A DNA stretch of 19,414 bases from Fervidibacter sinensis. Lineage in GTDB: Bacteria > Armatimonadota > Fervidibacteria > Fervidibacterales > Fervidibacteraceae. The stretch lies in the NCBI GenBank assembly GCA_032161045.1, contig JAVHTH010000043.1; one strand, 5' to 3'. The translations under genes were made by a program, and so were the position numbers. Positions within the stretch are counted from its first letter, which is position 1, and every line of letters begins with the position of its first letter. Shown piece by piece: positions 8,098-15,025 of this stretch. Below the pieces are notes generated by a model. That model had not been told where the DNA came from. It did not search any database and worked only from the letters and a program-made list of their open reading frames with translations.

Positions 8098-9198
8098 TTA
8101 TCCGCGATGCGGTGGATGAAAGCGAATGATGACGACATCGCCATCTTGAACTTCGTAGTCCTTGCCTTTGATTTCAACCCAGCCTCGTTCTTTCGCTATT
8201 TCCCACGAACCCGCTTCTTTAAGCCTCTCAAACGGGCAAACTTCCGCTCGGATGAAACCTTCCTCCATATCAGAGTGAATTTTGCCCGCAGCCTTGACAA
8301 TTGGAGTCCCTTTTGTGACAACCCACGCAGTCACTTCTTTGCCCACGAAAGTGAAGAAGGTGATGGCGTTGAGCAAGTCAAAGGCAGCCTTGACGACTTG
8401 TTGGAGCGCCTGAACTTCTGAGCCGTAAAGTTCAGCAAGTTCCAAAGCGTCTTCGTCAGAAAGTTCGGCAAGTTCCGCCGCAAGTTTGGCGTTGATGGGG
8501 ATTGAAGTGATGCCTTTCTCTTGACACCACCTTTGAAGTTGCGAATACGCCCGATGGCTTTCATCATTTTCGTCAACATTGCCGACAACGAGCATCGGCT
8601 TGAGCGTTAGCAATTGGTATGGCTTGAGCATCTCCCGTTCTTCTTTGGTCAATTTCATTGTCCGCAGCGGTTGACCGGAATTAAGGTGTTCCCTAATTTT
8701 TGCCAACAGGGCAGCCTCAGCCTTCGCATCTTTGTCGCCAGTGCTCATCGCAACTTTGCTGACTCGCTGGTAGCGTCTCTCAACGAGTTCCAAGTCAGCC
8801 ATTGCAAGTTCCAGTTCAATGATTTCAGCATCACGCACAGGGTCAACAGTGGTCTCAACATGAGCGACGGTCGGATCGCTGAAGCACCTAACAAGGTGCA
8901 AAATTGCGTCAACTCCTCGGATGTGGCTTAGAAACTGGTTCCCCAACCCTTCGCCTTTGTGGGCATTTCTGACGAGACCTGCGATGTCAACGAATTTGAA
9001 AGTTGCGGGCACAACTCGTTCCTGTCCAACCATTTTTGCCAGTTCGTAAGGTCGCGGGTCAGGGACAGCGACAACTGCTTCGTTGGGGTCAATGGTGCAA
9101 AAGGGGTAGTTGCTGACGGCAGCGTGAGCCTTTGTCAAGGCATTGAACAGTGTTGACTTGCCGACATTTGGCAGCCCAACTATCCCAACTTCAAGCAT
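8098..9198 (-). CDS. ychF: redox-regulated/ribosome-binding ATPase YchF (OBG family)
   Basis: YchF is a universally conserved P-loop NTPase of the Obg group. It prefers ATP to GTP, binds the ribosome, and is linked to stress and translation control. It has 366 residues, the usual length. G1 is GLPNVGKS (8-15) and G3 is DIAG (71-74). At the G4 position the NKxD of GTPases is replaced by NVDE (207-210), the change known to switch specificity to ATP. A central coiled-coil insertion spans about 125-190. The C-terminal TGS domain (about 282-364) ends in VQDGDVVIIRFHPP. ATG 9198 starts it; GGGAG lies about 12 nt upstream, a slightly long spacing. Its stop is only a few bases from a REP-like hairpin that may serve as the transcript's 3' end. 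Confidence 0.97.
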   Translation of the reverse strand: MLEVGIVGLPNVGKSTLFNALTKAHAAVSNYPFCTIDPNEAVVAVPDPRPYELAKMVGQERVVPATFKFVDIAGLVRNAHKGEGLGNQFLSHIRGVDAILHLVRCFSDPTVAHVETTVDPVRDAEIIELELAMADLELVERRYQRVSKVAMSTGDKDAKAEAALLAKIREHLNSGQPLRTMKLTKEEREMLKPYQLLTLKPMLVVGNVDENDESHRAYSQLQRWCQEKGITSIPINAKLAAELAELSDEDALELAELYGSEVQALQQVVKAAFDLLNAITFFTFVGKEVTAWVVTKGTPIVKAAGKIHSDMEEGFIRAEVCPFERLKEAGSWEIAKERGWVEIKGKDYEVQDGDVVIIRFHPPHRG

Positions 9199-9286
9199 CT
9201 CTTTTCACGCTCCCAACAAAAATTTAGCGCCCCTAACCGCTTGTGGTTTGGAAAGCGAATTGGCAAACAAATTCGGGGAAGCCCTA

Positions 9287-11572
9287 TCACACCCGAAAAG
9301 TCAAACCGAACACTTCAACAGCACAGGGAGAACTTTCAGGTGGAAGGCGAAAGGCGAGTTTGAGAAGAATCTCCCGAGTGGGCACAGTTACTTGAAAATC
9401 GCCCTCAACGAGCCAACAATTTCCAACTTGAGTTTGAATCAACCCTGCAAGAGGATACGCTCGCCCGTTTGCGTCCAAAAGCCGAACATCTTTTGCCAAG
9501 TGCAGCCTCACCCATCCCCCAACGGCTGAAAGCGCCAACATGACCGATGCCAACTTTTCGCCGTCTGAGATTTTAGCGTTGATGGACTGAACGAAATCCA
9601 ACCCTTTAACGACGCGAATTCGCAATTTGCCGTCGCTTACGCTTTCTCCGATGGGGACAGCGCTTGCAAACGCGTCGCCTTTCAACCAACGGTCAAACCA
9701 TCTCAAAATTCGCTCCATCGTGTCAACGAGGTGGTTCGGTTCGCGGAAGCCATGCCCTTCGCGCGGGTAGCGAACGAATTCAACCGTCCGCCCCAACTTC
9801 TTCAGCGCAGTGAACAACTCTTGACTGTTGCTGATAAAGGTGTTTTTGTCGCTTTCGCCGTGAAGCAAAAGCAATGGCGCTTTGATTTTGTGGGCGTGAA
9901 TGAAGGGAGACCGCTCAAGGTAAAGTTGGGGTTCGTCCCAAGGGAAAGCGCCCAAATAGTCAGGCTCCCACGAAGGATTGTTGCTGTTGCCAAAGTCGCT
10001 GAAAAGCAAAGCAATGCCATAAAGCGAAACGCCAGCCTTGAAAATCTCCGATTGAGCCAAAGCCCAACTCGTCATGTAACCGCCGTAACTTCCGCCGACA
10101 ATGCCAATGCGTTCAGGGTCGGCTATACCCTGCGCGATAGCCCAGCGGACACCTGCGAGAATGTCATGAAAGTCACCGCCTCCTAAGTCTCGGAAATTCG
10201 CTGTCGCAAAATCGTTGTCGTAACCGCTGCTGCCGCGAAAGTTCGGCGCCAGCACGGCGTAGCCGTTCGCCGCCAGAAAAACTGGGATGCCAGTTGCAGA
10301 AAGCAAAGCCTTTGTCGCTCGGCTTTTCGGTCCACCGTGAACCCAAACGATAGTGGGGAGGGGGGAGGATGAAGTTTCTGGTGGAAGCCAAATGACACCC
10401 TCAACCTTCAAACCATCGTCCGATCGCCAGTTGACAATTTGAGCCGTTGGCAATCGCCATTGCTTGACATGCGGGTTGAAGTCGCTAATTTGCTCCCAGC
10501 GCAACTTATCGCCATCCAATTCGCCCAACCAAACTTCGGGCAAGTTTTGGTCGTCGGTTTTGATGGCTGTGAAAGTTTTGCCATCAGGCGTCACATCAAA
10601 ATCCGAAATGACCCGCTCAGCATCACTCATAGGCACCGCTTCGTTCTCGCTCAATCGCCAAATTTGCGAAGTCGTGCCAATTGACAATGCTGAGAAGATT
10701 CCCAACTGAGTCCAAAGCATCTTCTCAACTTCCAAATCTGGCAGCGTTAAGAGTTCGCGCCAATTGCCATCAAAGTCGGCAACGAAAATTCTTCGGTGTG
10801 AGAAACTTCGTTTCGGGTCGCGCAAACTCAAAAACGCAACGCTGGCACTATCAGGGGAAACTTGCGGCGCCGTTTGAGCGCCGTCTCGGTCGCAAAGGGG
10901 TTTAGGTTGTGTCATGCCTCCATCAATTGACAACCAGAACAATTTTGACCTGCGCCAATCATCACGCTTGCCCGTGAAAGTTGTGGCGAAGACTAACCGC
11001 TTACCGTCAGGCGATATTGACAGTTCATAAATGCCAGCATCGCCAGTGAAAATCTTTTCTCCAACACCGTCGGGCAATCTGAACCGCCACAACGAACGAA
11101 CTGGCAAGGCATCGTCGTGGTAGGTGAAGTCTGCCCTGAGTTTTCGGTTGAGTTCCTCAATACGCTTTTGTTCCTCGCTTTTTGACTCTGGTATGACGCA
11201 CCAAATTGCCGAACCATCAGGGTGCCAAGCGAAAGTCACAACCCCTTCATCGGCGTTTGTCAAGCATCTCGGTTCGCCGCCGTCAAGGGGCATCAACCAA
11301 AGTTGAAACTTTGCCTCATCGTCGCTTGCGGGTTTTGCCAGAAACGCCAACCATTTGCCATCGGGAGAAAATTTCGGGGAAGTGACTGCTTTGTCACCGA
11401 AAGTCCATTGAGTTAATTCGCCGTTACGCCAGACCCAAAGGTGAAACTGCATCACACCCAAATCCCAATTGGGTTCCCTGACGACGATGGCAACCACCTT
11501 ACCCAAACGATTGATGGCGACTTCCATCGGCACCTTCAACGCAACCAAATCCTTAGCCGTCCACTTGACCAT
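9287..11572 (-). CDS. S9 family prolyl oligopeptidase / acylaminoacyl-peptidase with extra C-terminal domain
   Basis: A serine peptidase that trims oligopeptides, probably in the cytoplasm since no signal peptide is visible. Numbering is from ATG 11572 (761 residues). That start has GGTGA five nt upstream, while in-frame GTG 11581 and ATG 11578 lack a site. Residues ~1-370 are beta-propeller repeats with recurring SPDGKWLAF / HPDGSAIW / SPDGKRLVF / TPDGKTFTA blades. The hydrolase domain (~375-632) has oxyanion HGGP (412-415), nucleophile GGSYGGY with Ser495, Asp575 in GESDKN and His607 in REGHGF. Residues ~635-761 form a beta-rich, hydrophobic extension that the usual S9 enzymes (about 620-680 residues) lack and which I cannot assign. 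ychF follows 88 bp downstream on the same strand. Confidence 0.93.
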   Translation of the reverse strand: MVKWTAKDLVALKVPMEVAINRLGKVVAIVVREPNWDLGVMQFHLWVWRNGELTQWTFGDKAVTSPKFSPDGKWLAFLAKPASDDEAKFQLWLMPLDGGEPRCLTNADEGVVTFAWHPDGSAIWCVIPESKSEEQKRIEELNRKLRADFTYHDDALPVRSLWRFRLPDGVGEKIFTGDAGIYELSISPDGKRLVFATTFTGKRDDWRRSKLFWLSIDGGMTQPKPLCDRDGAQTAPQVSPDSASVAFLSLRDPKRSFSHRRIFVADFDGNWRELLTLPDLEVEKMLWTQLGIFSALSIGTTSQIWRLSENEAVPMSDAERVISDFDVTPDGKTFTAIKTDDQNLPEVWLGELDGDKLRWEQISDFNPHVKQWRLPTAQIVNWRSDDGLKVEGVIWLPPETSSSPLPTIVWVHGGPKSRATKALLSATGIPVFLAANGYAVLAPNFRGSSGYDNDFATANFRDLGGGDFHDILAGVRWAIAQGIADPERIGIVGGSYGGYMTSWALAQSEIFKAGVSLYGIALLFSDFGNSNNPSWEPDYLGAFPWDEPQLYLERSPFIHAHKIKAPLLLLHGESDKNTFISNSQELFTALKKLGRTVEFVRYPREGHGFREPNHLVDTMERILRWFDRWLKGDAFASAVPIGESVSDGKLRIRVVKGLDFVQSINAKISDGEKLASVMLALSAVGGWVRLHLAKDVRLLDANGRAYPLAGLIQTQVGNCWLVEGDFQVTVPTREILLKLAFRLPPESSPCAVEVFGLTFRV

Positions 11573-11599
11573 GTCCATCACCGCACAAGTGAAGGCTTT

Positions 11600-11623
11600 G
11601 GCTCGTCAGGAGCCTCGCCCTCC
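11600..11623 (-). repeat. solitary degenerate REP-like unit upstream of the S9 peptidase
   Basis: On the minus strand GGAG (11623-11620) is followed by a 20-nt imperfect hairpin whose core is GGCTC-CTGAC-GAGCC. Its layout and the CTCCTG loop match the GGAG-GGTCGGG type seen at 13817-13840. It fills the gap between the nucleotidyltransferase stop and the peptidase start, so it lies in the peptidase leader if the genes are co-transcribed. Confidence 0.5.
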
Positions 11624-11630
11624 CAATTAT

Positions 11631-12215
11631 TCAGCACCCGCTTCGGGCTTCATTTTCTGCTTCGCTCAACAAGTCAGCGATGCCCAATTCACTTGCCCAC
11701 TTCAGCAAATAAGCCCAGTCAAGTTTATCGCCTTGAACTTTCAAGATGCCAACAATGTCAACCCATTGATGCTTTGAGACCTCGCCGCTTTGCCGAAACC
11801 AAACCAGTTTGTGCAGCAGAGTGTCTTCAGGGCTGGCAATGTAAAGCGTGATTTCTTGACCATGCATCTCCACTGTAATCGGCTGTCGCCGCTCAAATTC
11901 CGAGCGAAAGAACCCTTCAAGTCTGCGAACGAAAATGTCAACTTTGTCCATCGTATCCCATCGGACTATGTTGAACGAGTTCTCCTTTTCCACCGCTTCA
12001 CGGACTGCTTCCCCGTCAACATAAAACTCGCTTTCCAACTTCGCAACCAGAAGTGGAACATGCTTAAGTTCAATGGCTGCAACGAAGTCAACATCTTGCG
12101 TTGCCCTCGGGAAGCCGTAAACTGAACTTGCCACTGAGCCTGCGATGAAGTAAGGCACTCCAATTTGCTCAAAAACTTGCGCGACCATCGCTGCTGTCTC
12201 AAGAACGCTGTTCAT
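11631..12215 (-). CDS. nucleotidyltransferase-fold protein (AbiEii/MNT-like)
   Basis: 194 residues from ATG 12215, two bases after the stop of the upstream small gene. A TTG start at 12245 would add ten residues inside that gene and is less likely. The N-terminal half has the polymerase-beta-type nucleotidyltransferase signature: GSVASSVYG (26-34), then DVD with Asp41 and Asp43, and a third candidate metal ligand Asp93 in KVDIFVRR. These residues would bind two metals for NMP transfer. Related proteins include AbiEii toxins and MNT antitoxins, which modify tRNA or partner proteins, but similar orphan genes are common and uncharacterised. With the small partner it may form a toxin-antitoxin-like module. 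The fold is secure by motif; the biological role is inference. Confidence 0.82.
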   Translation of the reverse strand: MNSVLETAAMVAQVFEQIGVPYFIAGSVASSVYGFPRATQDVDFVAAIELKHVPLLVAKLESEFYVDGEAVREAVEKENSFNIVRWDTMDKVDIFVRRLEGFFRSEFERRQPITVEMHGQEITLYIASPEDTLLHKLVWFRQSGEVSKHQWVDIVGILKVQGDKLDWAYLLKWASELGIADLLSEAENEARSGC

Positions 12216-12217
12216 GG

Positions 12218-12472
12218 TCAGTAACCCCGCTCTTTCGGGTTCCAACCGAAGGCTTTTTGCATCAACTCAGGTGGCAACCATCGCGACGCAACTCGCAAAC
12301 GGATTTCCCGTTCGTCAGCATTTGGAAAGCGTTTACGGACTTCGGCTTCAATCAGTGCTACGAGGAACTTGTTCAGTTCGTCAACCTTGCGCAATTTCTC
12401 TTCAGCGCTCATTCGCCGATAACCTTCAACGAGCACTGCCATCGCTTGAGGTTTGGTGTCGCTCAAACTCAT
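12218..12472 (-). CDS. small helical partner protein of the nucleotidyltransferase
   Basis: 84 residues from ATG 12472. A GTG at 12523 would prefix 17 residues coded by a heptad-repeat tract, which looks non-coding. The protein is charged and helical: KPQAMAVLVEGYRRMSAEEKLRKVDELNKFLVALIEAEVRKRFP, then NADEREIRLRVASRWL. I recall similar short proteins (xxRRMSxxEKLRxVxELN...RxRxP.A.xxE...RLA.R.L) encoded directly before nucleotidyltransferase genes in diverse bacteria. The 2-nt gap to the next gene supports translational coupling. No DNA-binding motif is evident. No good Shine-Dalgarno precedes the ATG, so the start is uncertain. It could be an antitoxin or scaffold of the pair, though this is not demonstrated. 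Confidence 0.72.
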   Translation of the reverse strand: MSLSDTKPQAMAVLVEGYRRMSAEEKLRKVDELNKFLVALIEAEVRKRFPNADEREIRLRVASRWLPPELMQKAFGWNPKERGY

Positions 12473-12495
12473 TGACGGGAAAAAACCAAGAAACT

Positions 12496-12523
12496 TTTGC
12501 ACTCCGCACTTTGCACCCCGCAC
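12496..12523. repeat. heptanucleotide tandem repeat, four units
   Basis: Four consecutive 7-mers ending in GCAC: TTTGCAC, TCCGCAC, TTTGCAC, CCCGCAC. It lies between the pdxS stop and the small gene start. It is a short low-complexity tract of the heptameric kind. Confidence 0.7.
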
Positions 12524-12532
12524 TTAATGAGT

Positions 12533-13447
12533 TCACCAACCGCGAACTTGAAGGAGTTCTGTCTCGGAGAGCGTCCTGATATCAATGCCTCGCATAGGTT
12601 CGCCTAAGCCGCGAGAAATTTCCGCAAGGATTTCAGGTTGGTCGTAGTAGGTCACGGCATCAACGATTGCCTTTGCCCGCTTGTATGGGTCACTGCTCTT
12701 GAAAATCCCGCTGCCGACGAAAACCGCTTCAGCACCAAGCCTCATCATCAGTGCTGCATCGGCAGGTGTTGCAATTCCGCCCGCTGCGAAGTTCGGAACC
12801 GGCAATTTCCCGTGATCGTGAACCCACTTGACAAGTTCGTAAGGAGCACCCAAGTTCTTCGCGACGGTAACGAGTTCTTCTTCAGGCAGCATTTGAATGC
12901 GCCTGATTTCGTCCATGATTTTTCGCATGTGCCTTACGGCTTCAACGACATTGCCCGTTCCCGCTTCGCCCTTGGTGCGAATCATCGCTGCGCCTTCAGC
13001 AATTCGCCTCAACGCCTCGCCCAAATCGCGTGCGCCGCAGACGAACGGGACTTTAAACTGGTGCTTGTTGATGTGGAATTGTTCGTCGGCAGGAGTTAAG
13101 ACTTCGCTTTCGTCAATGAAGTCAACGCCGAGGGCTTCCAAGATTTCGGCTTCAACAAAGTGACCAATTCGGCACTTCGCCATTACTGGGATTGTCACCG
13201 CTTCCATGATTTCCAAAATTTTCTCGGGATCAGCCATTCTTGCGACTCCGCCTTCTTTGCGGATGTCAGCGGGAACTCGTTCAAGAGCCATCACAGCGAC
13301 AGCGCCCGCCTCCTCGGCGATTCGCGCTTGTTCGGCATTTGTCACATCCATGATTACTCCGCCTTTGAGCATCTGAGCCAACCCAACTTTAACTCTCCAA
13401 GTTCCCCAAGTTCTCTCGTCAGTCCAACGGGGGAGTTCAGCCTGCAT
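12533..13447 (-). CDS. pdxS: pyridoxal 5'-phosphate synthase lyase subunit PdxS
   Basis: PdxS (Pdx1) makes pyridoxal 5'-phosphate from ribose-5-phosphate, glyceraldehyde-3-phosphate and ammonia in a 12-mer TIM barrel, with PdxT as the glutaminase that supplies ammonia. ATG 13447 is chosen because AGGAGG lies 9 nt upstream and it gives 304 residues, close to the usual 290-300. A longer reading frame reaching 13534 has no such site. Key residues are the Schiff-base Lys91 in VMAK and the second lysine Lys159 in RTKGE, equivalent to Lys81 and Lys149 of Bacillus subtilis. Phosphate-site loops GEAGTGN (160-166) and GSGIFKS (245-251) are present. No pdxT is adjacent, which differs from many bacteria where the pair is contiguous. 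Identification is very secure. Confidence 0.98.
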   Translation of the reverse strand: MQAELPRWTDERTWGTWRVKVGLAQMLKGGVIMDVTNAEQARIAEEAGAVAVMALERVPADIRKEGGVARMADPEKILEIMEAVTIPVMAKCRIGHFVEAEILEALGVDFIDESEVLTPADEQFHINKHQFKVPFVCGARDLGEALRRIAEGAAMIRTKGEAGTGNVVEAVRHMRKIMDEIRRIQMLPEEELVTVAKNLGAPYELVKWVHDHGKLPVPNFAAGGIATPADAALMMRLGAEAVFVGSGIFKSSDPYKRAKAIVDAVTYYDQPEILAEISRGLGEPMRGIDIRTLSETELLQVRGW

Positions 13448-13559
13448 GCTCTCATCCCTCCTGTTTATTGCAACACTTCCTTTGGTCCTTTGCGTTGCCA
13501 ATTTTTGTGAATGTCCCTGCAGTTTCGTTCCCAATTTTAGCGCAGGTTGGCAAAATTTT

Positions 13560-13951
13560 TTGGCTTTGTAGAAATCTCACGCCGCACCGGATGGCTTGAC
13601 TCCTACCGAGCCGAAGTTCGGCTCAATGTAGGGCGCGGTTTTATACCGCGCCGATGAAAAATTTGCCGGCAGGGTATAAAACCCTGCCCTACAAGGGAAA
13701 TTGGGCTTGATGTGGCGCGGTTTCACACCGCGCCGAGAAAATTCGTCGGCAGGGTATAAAACCCTGCCCTACAAGGGGAATTCGGCACGCCAGAGGCGTG
13801 CCCTCCGAAAAATTTTGGAGGGTCGGGCTCCTGCCCGACCGAGATGAAAATCGTCTTGATGTAGGGTGCGGTTTTACACCGCGCCGAAAAAATTTTGTCG
13901 GCAGGGTGTAAAACCCTGCCCTACAAGTGTGCAAGATTTCTACAAAGCCAA
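13560..13951. repeat. 18-bp perfect inverted repeat bounding the right REP cluster
   Basis: TTGGCTTTGTAGAAATCT at 13560-13577 is matched by its exact reverse complement at 13934-13951. Together the arms enclose all the REP-like units of this gap in a 392-bp block. The arms contain GTAG themselves. No coding sequence that I trust lies between them. Confidence 0.8.
13608..13924. repeat. right cluster of REP-like palindromic units with three BIME-like pairs
   Basis: Units in order: untagged GAGCCG/CGGCTC (13608-13624); pair 1, + GTAG-GGCGCGG (13628-13652) with - GGCAGGG-CTAC (13668-13692); pair 2, GGCGCGG with a 2-nt loss in its tag (13714-13734) and - GGCAGGG-CTAC (13748-13772); - GGCACGCC/GGCGTGCC with CTCC (13784-13806); + GGAG-GGTCGGG (13817-13840); pair 3, + GTAG-GGTGCGG (13861-13885) with - GGCAGGG-CTAC (13900-13924). 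Pair spacers are 15, 13 and 14 nt and A/T-rich, with cores like AAAAATTT. Loops in the pairs read TTTTATA, TATAAAA or close variants. Five distinct stem types share the tag-plus-hairpin layout. The block occupies the divergent pdxS/era promoter region. Confidence 0.88.
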
Positions 13952-13987
13952 TTTTCCAAGCACGCAGAATTAACGGGGTGAGATTCA

Positions 13988-14953
13988 ATGGCTCGGAAGC
14001 GGAAAGTAATGCAGGAGCAGGAAATCCCGACCGAGTTTGTAGCCCCCTCAGGGTTCAAATCTGGTTACGCCGTTTTGTGGGGCAAACCGAATGTGGGCAA
14101 GTCAACCTTGCTCAATTACCTTGTCGGCGAGAAAATCGCCATCGTCTCGCCAAAACCTCAGACAACACGAAACCGAATAGTGGGCGTGGTTGAGACGGAA
14201 AATGCTCAAATCGTGATGCTTGACACTCCCGGCGTCCACCATCCTCGCCACAAACTCGGCGAATACCTCGTCGCTGAGGCGAGGGCTGCCCTTGAAGGAG
14301 CCGATGTCGTTTTGTTCATGGTTGACGCAACCGAACCCCCAACCCCTGATGACGAGAGAGCCGCTGAGTTGCTCAACAGTTTGCTTCGCGAAGCGCCCAG
14401 ACCCGTCTTGCTCGTCATTAACAAAATTGATGCCGTTTCACCTGCAGTGCTTCAAGAACGCAAATTGCTCTACGAGGCTTTGGGAAATTACGATGAAACA
14501 GTGACGATTTCTGCATTGACAGGCGAAGGTGTTCCTCTGCTCTTGAGGAAAATTATTGACCGTCTGCCCGAAGGTCCGCCTTACTACCCATTGGGCACGA
14601 TAACCGACCAACCCGAAAAATTGCTCATCGCTGAAGCCATTCGTGAAGCGGTTTTGCATTACACCCACGAAGAAGTCCCTCATGCCGTCGCCGTCGTTGT
14701 TGACGAAATTGAGCACCGAAGCGAGAAGTTGGCTTATGTCAAGGCAACAATTTTCGTTGAGAAAGAGAGCCAAAAAGGCATCATCATCGGTCAAGGTGGT
14801 CAGATGCTCAAAAAGATTGGCACAATGGCGCGGATGGAAATTGAGCGTTGGCTCGGCAAGAAGGTTTACCTTGAACTTTGGGTCAAGGTCGCAAAGAATT
14901 GGCGCAAAGACGAAAACGCACTGAGAAGGTTCGGGTATTTCGTGAAGAGGTAA
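13988..14953 (+). CDS. era: GTPase Era, 30S ribosomal subunit maturation
   Basis: Era binds the 3' end of 16S rRNA and couples GTP hydrolysis to 30S maturation at the membrane-proximal cytoplasm. All motifs are present in 321 residues: G1 GKPNVGKST (32-40), G2 QTTR (58-61), G3 DTPG (79-82), G4 NKID (145-148), G5 SALTG (175-179). The C-terminal KH domain carries GIIIGQGGQMLKKIG (264-278). The start ATG 13988 follows GGGGTGA with six bases spacing. It gives an N-terminal extension of about 15-20 basic and acidic residues compared with Escherichia coli Era. Only 36 bp separate the start from the 18-bp repeat arm, so its promoter must lie within or next to the REP cluster. It is convergent with the glycosyltransferase gene. 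Confidence 0.97.
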   Translation: MARKRKVMQEQEIPTEFVAPSGFKSGYAVLWGKPNVGKSTLLNYLVGEKIAIVSPKPQTTRNRIVGVVETENAQIVMLDTPGVHHPRHKLGEYLVAEARAALEGADVVLFMVDATEPPTPDDERAAELLNSLLREAPRPVLLVINKIDAVSPAVLQERKLLYEALGNYDETVTISALTGEGVPLLLRKIIDRLPEGPPYYPLGTITDQPEKLLIAEAIREAVLHYTHEEVPHAVAVVVDEIEHRSEKLAYVKATIFVEKESQKGIIIGQGGQMLKKIGTMARMEIERWLGKKVYLELWVKVAKNWRKDENALRRFGYFVKR

Positions 14954-14990
14954 AACCGTCACTATTCGCTTGCACGCTTTCGCTCAAATT

Positions 14991-15025
14991 AACGCGCAAC
15001 GCACAACGCCGAACGCTCAACGCTT
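14991..15025. repeat. heptanucleotide tandem repeat, five units
   Basis: Five consecutive 7-mers: AACGCGC, AACGCAC, AACGCCG, AACGCTC, AACGCTT. It lies in the convergent gap between era and the glycosyltransferase and overlaps the latter's stop codon (15017-15019), so it encodes part of its last residues. This is the same 7-base periodicity as the tract at 12496-12523, but a different unit. Confidence 0.8.

Noticed and set aside
13608..13924. CRISPR array
   Set aside because: Units alternate orientation, differ in stem sequence and are separated by 10-25 nt of similar A/T-rich sequence rather than by unique spacers of constant length.
13560..13951. Complete insertion sequence
   Set aside because: There are 18-bp inverted ends but no transposase frame inside and no clear target duplication. 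At most it is a non-autonomous element.
13689..13988. Open frame of 99 codons on the minus strand through the REP cluster
   Set aside because: It is built almost wholly from palindromic repeats (repeating CRAGFYTLPTKF-like peptide), has no ribosome-binding site and no credible domain.
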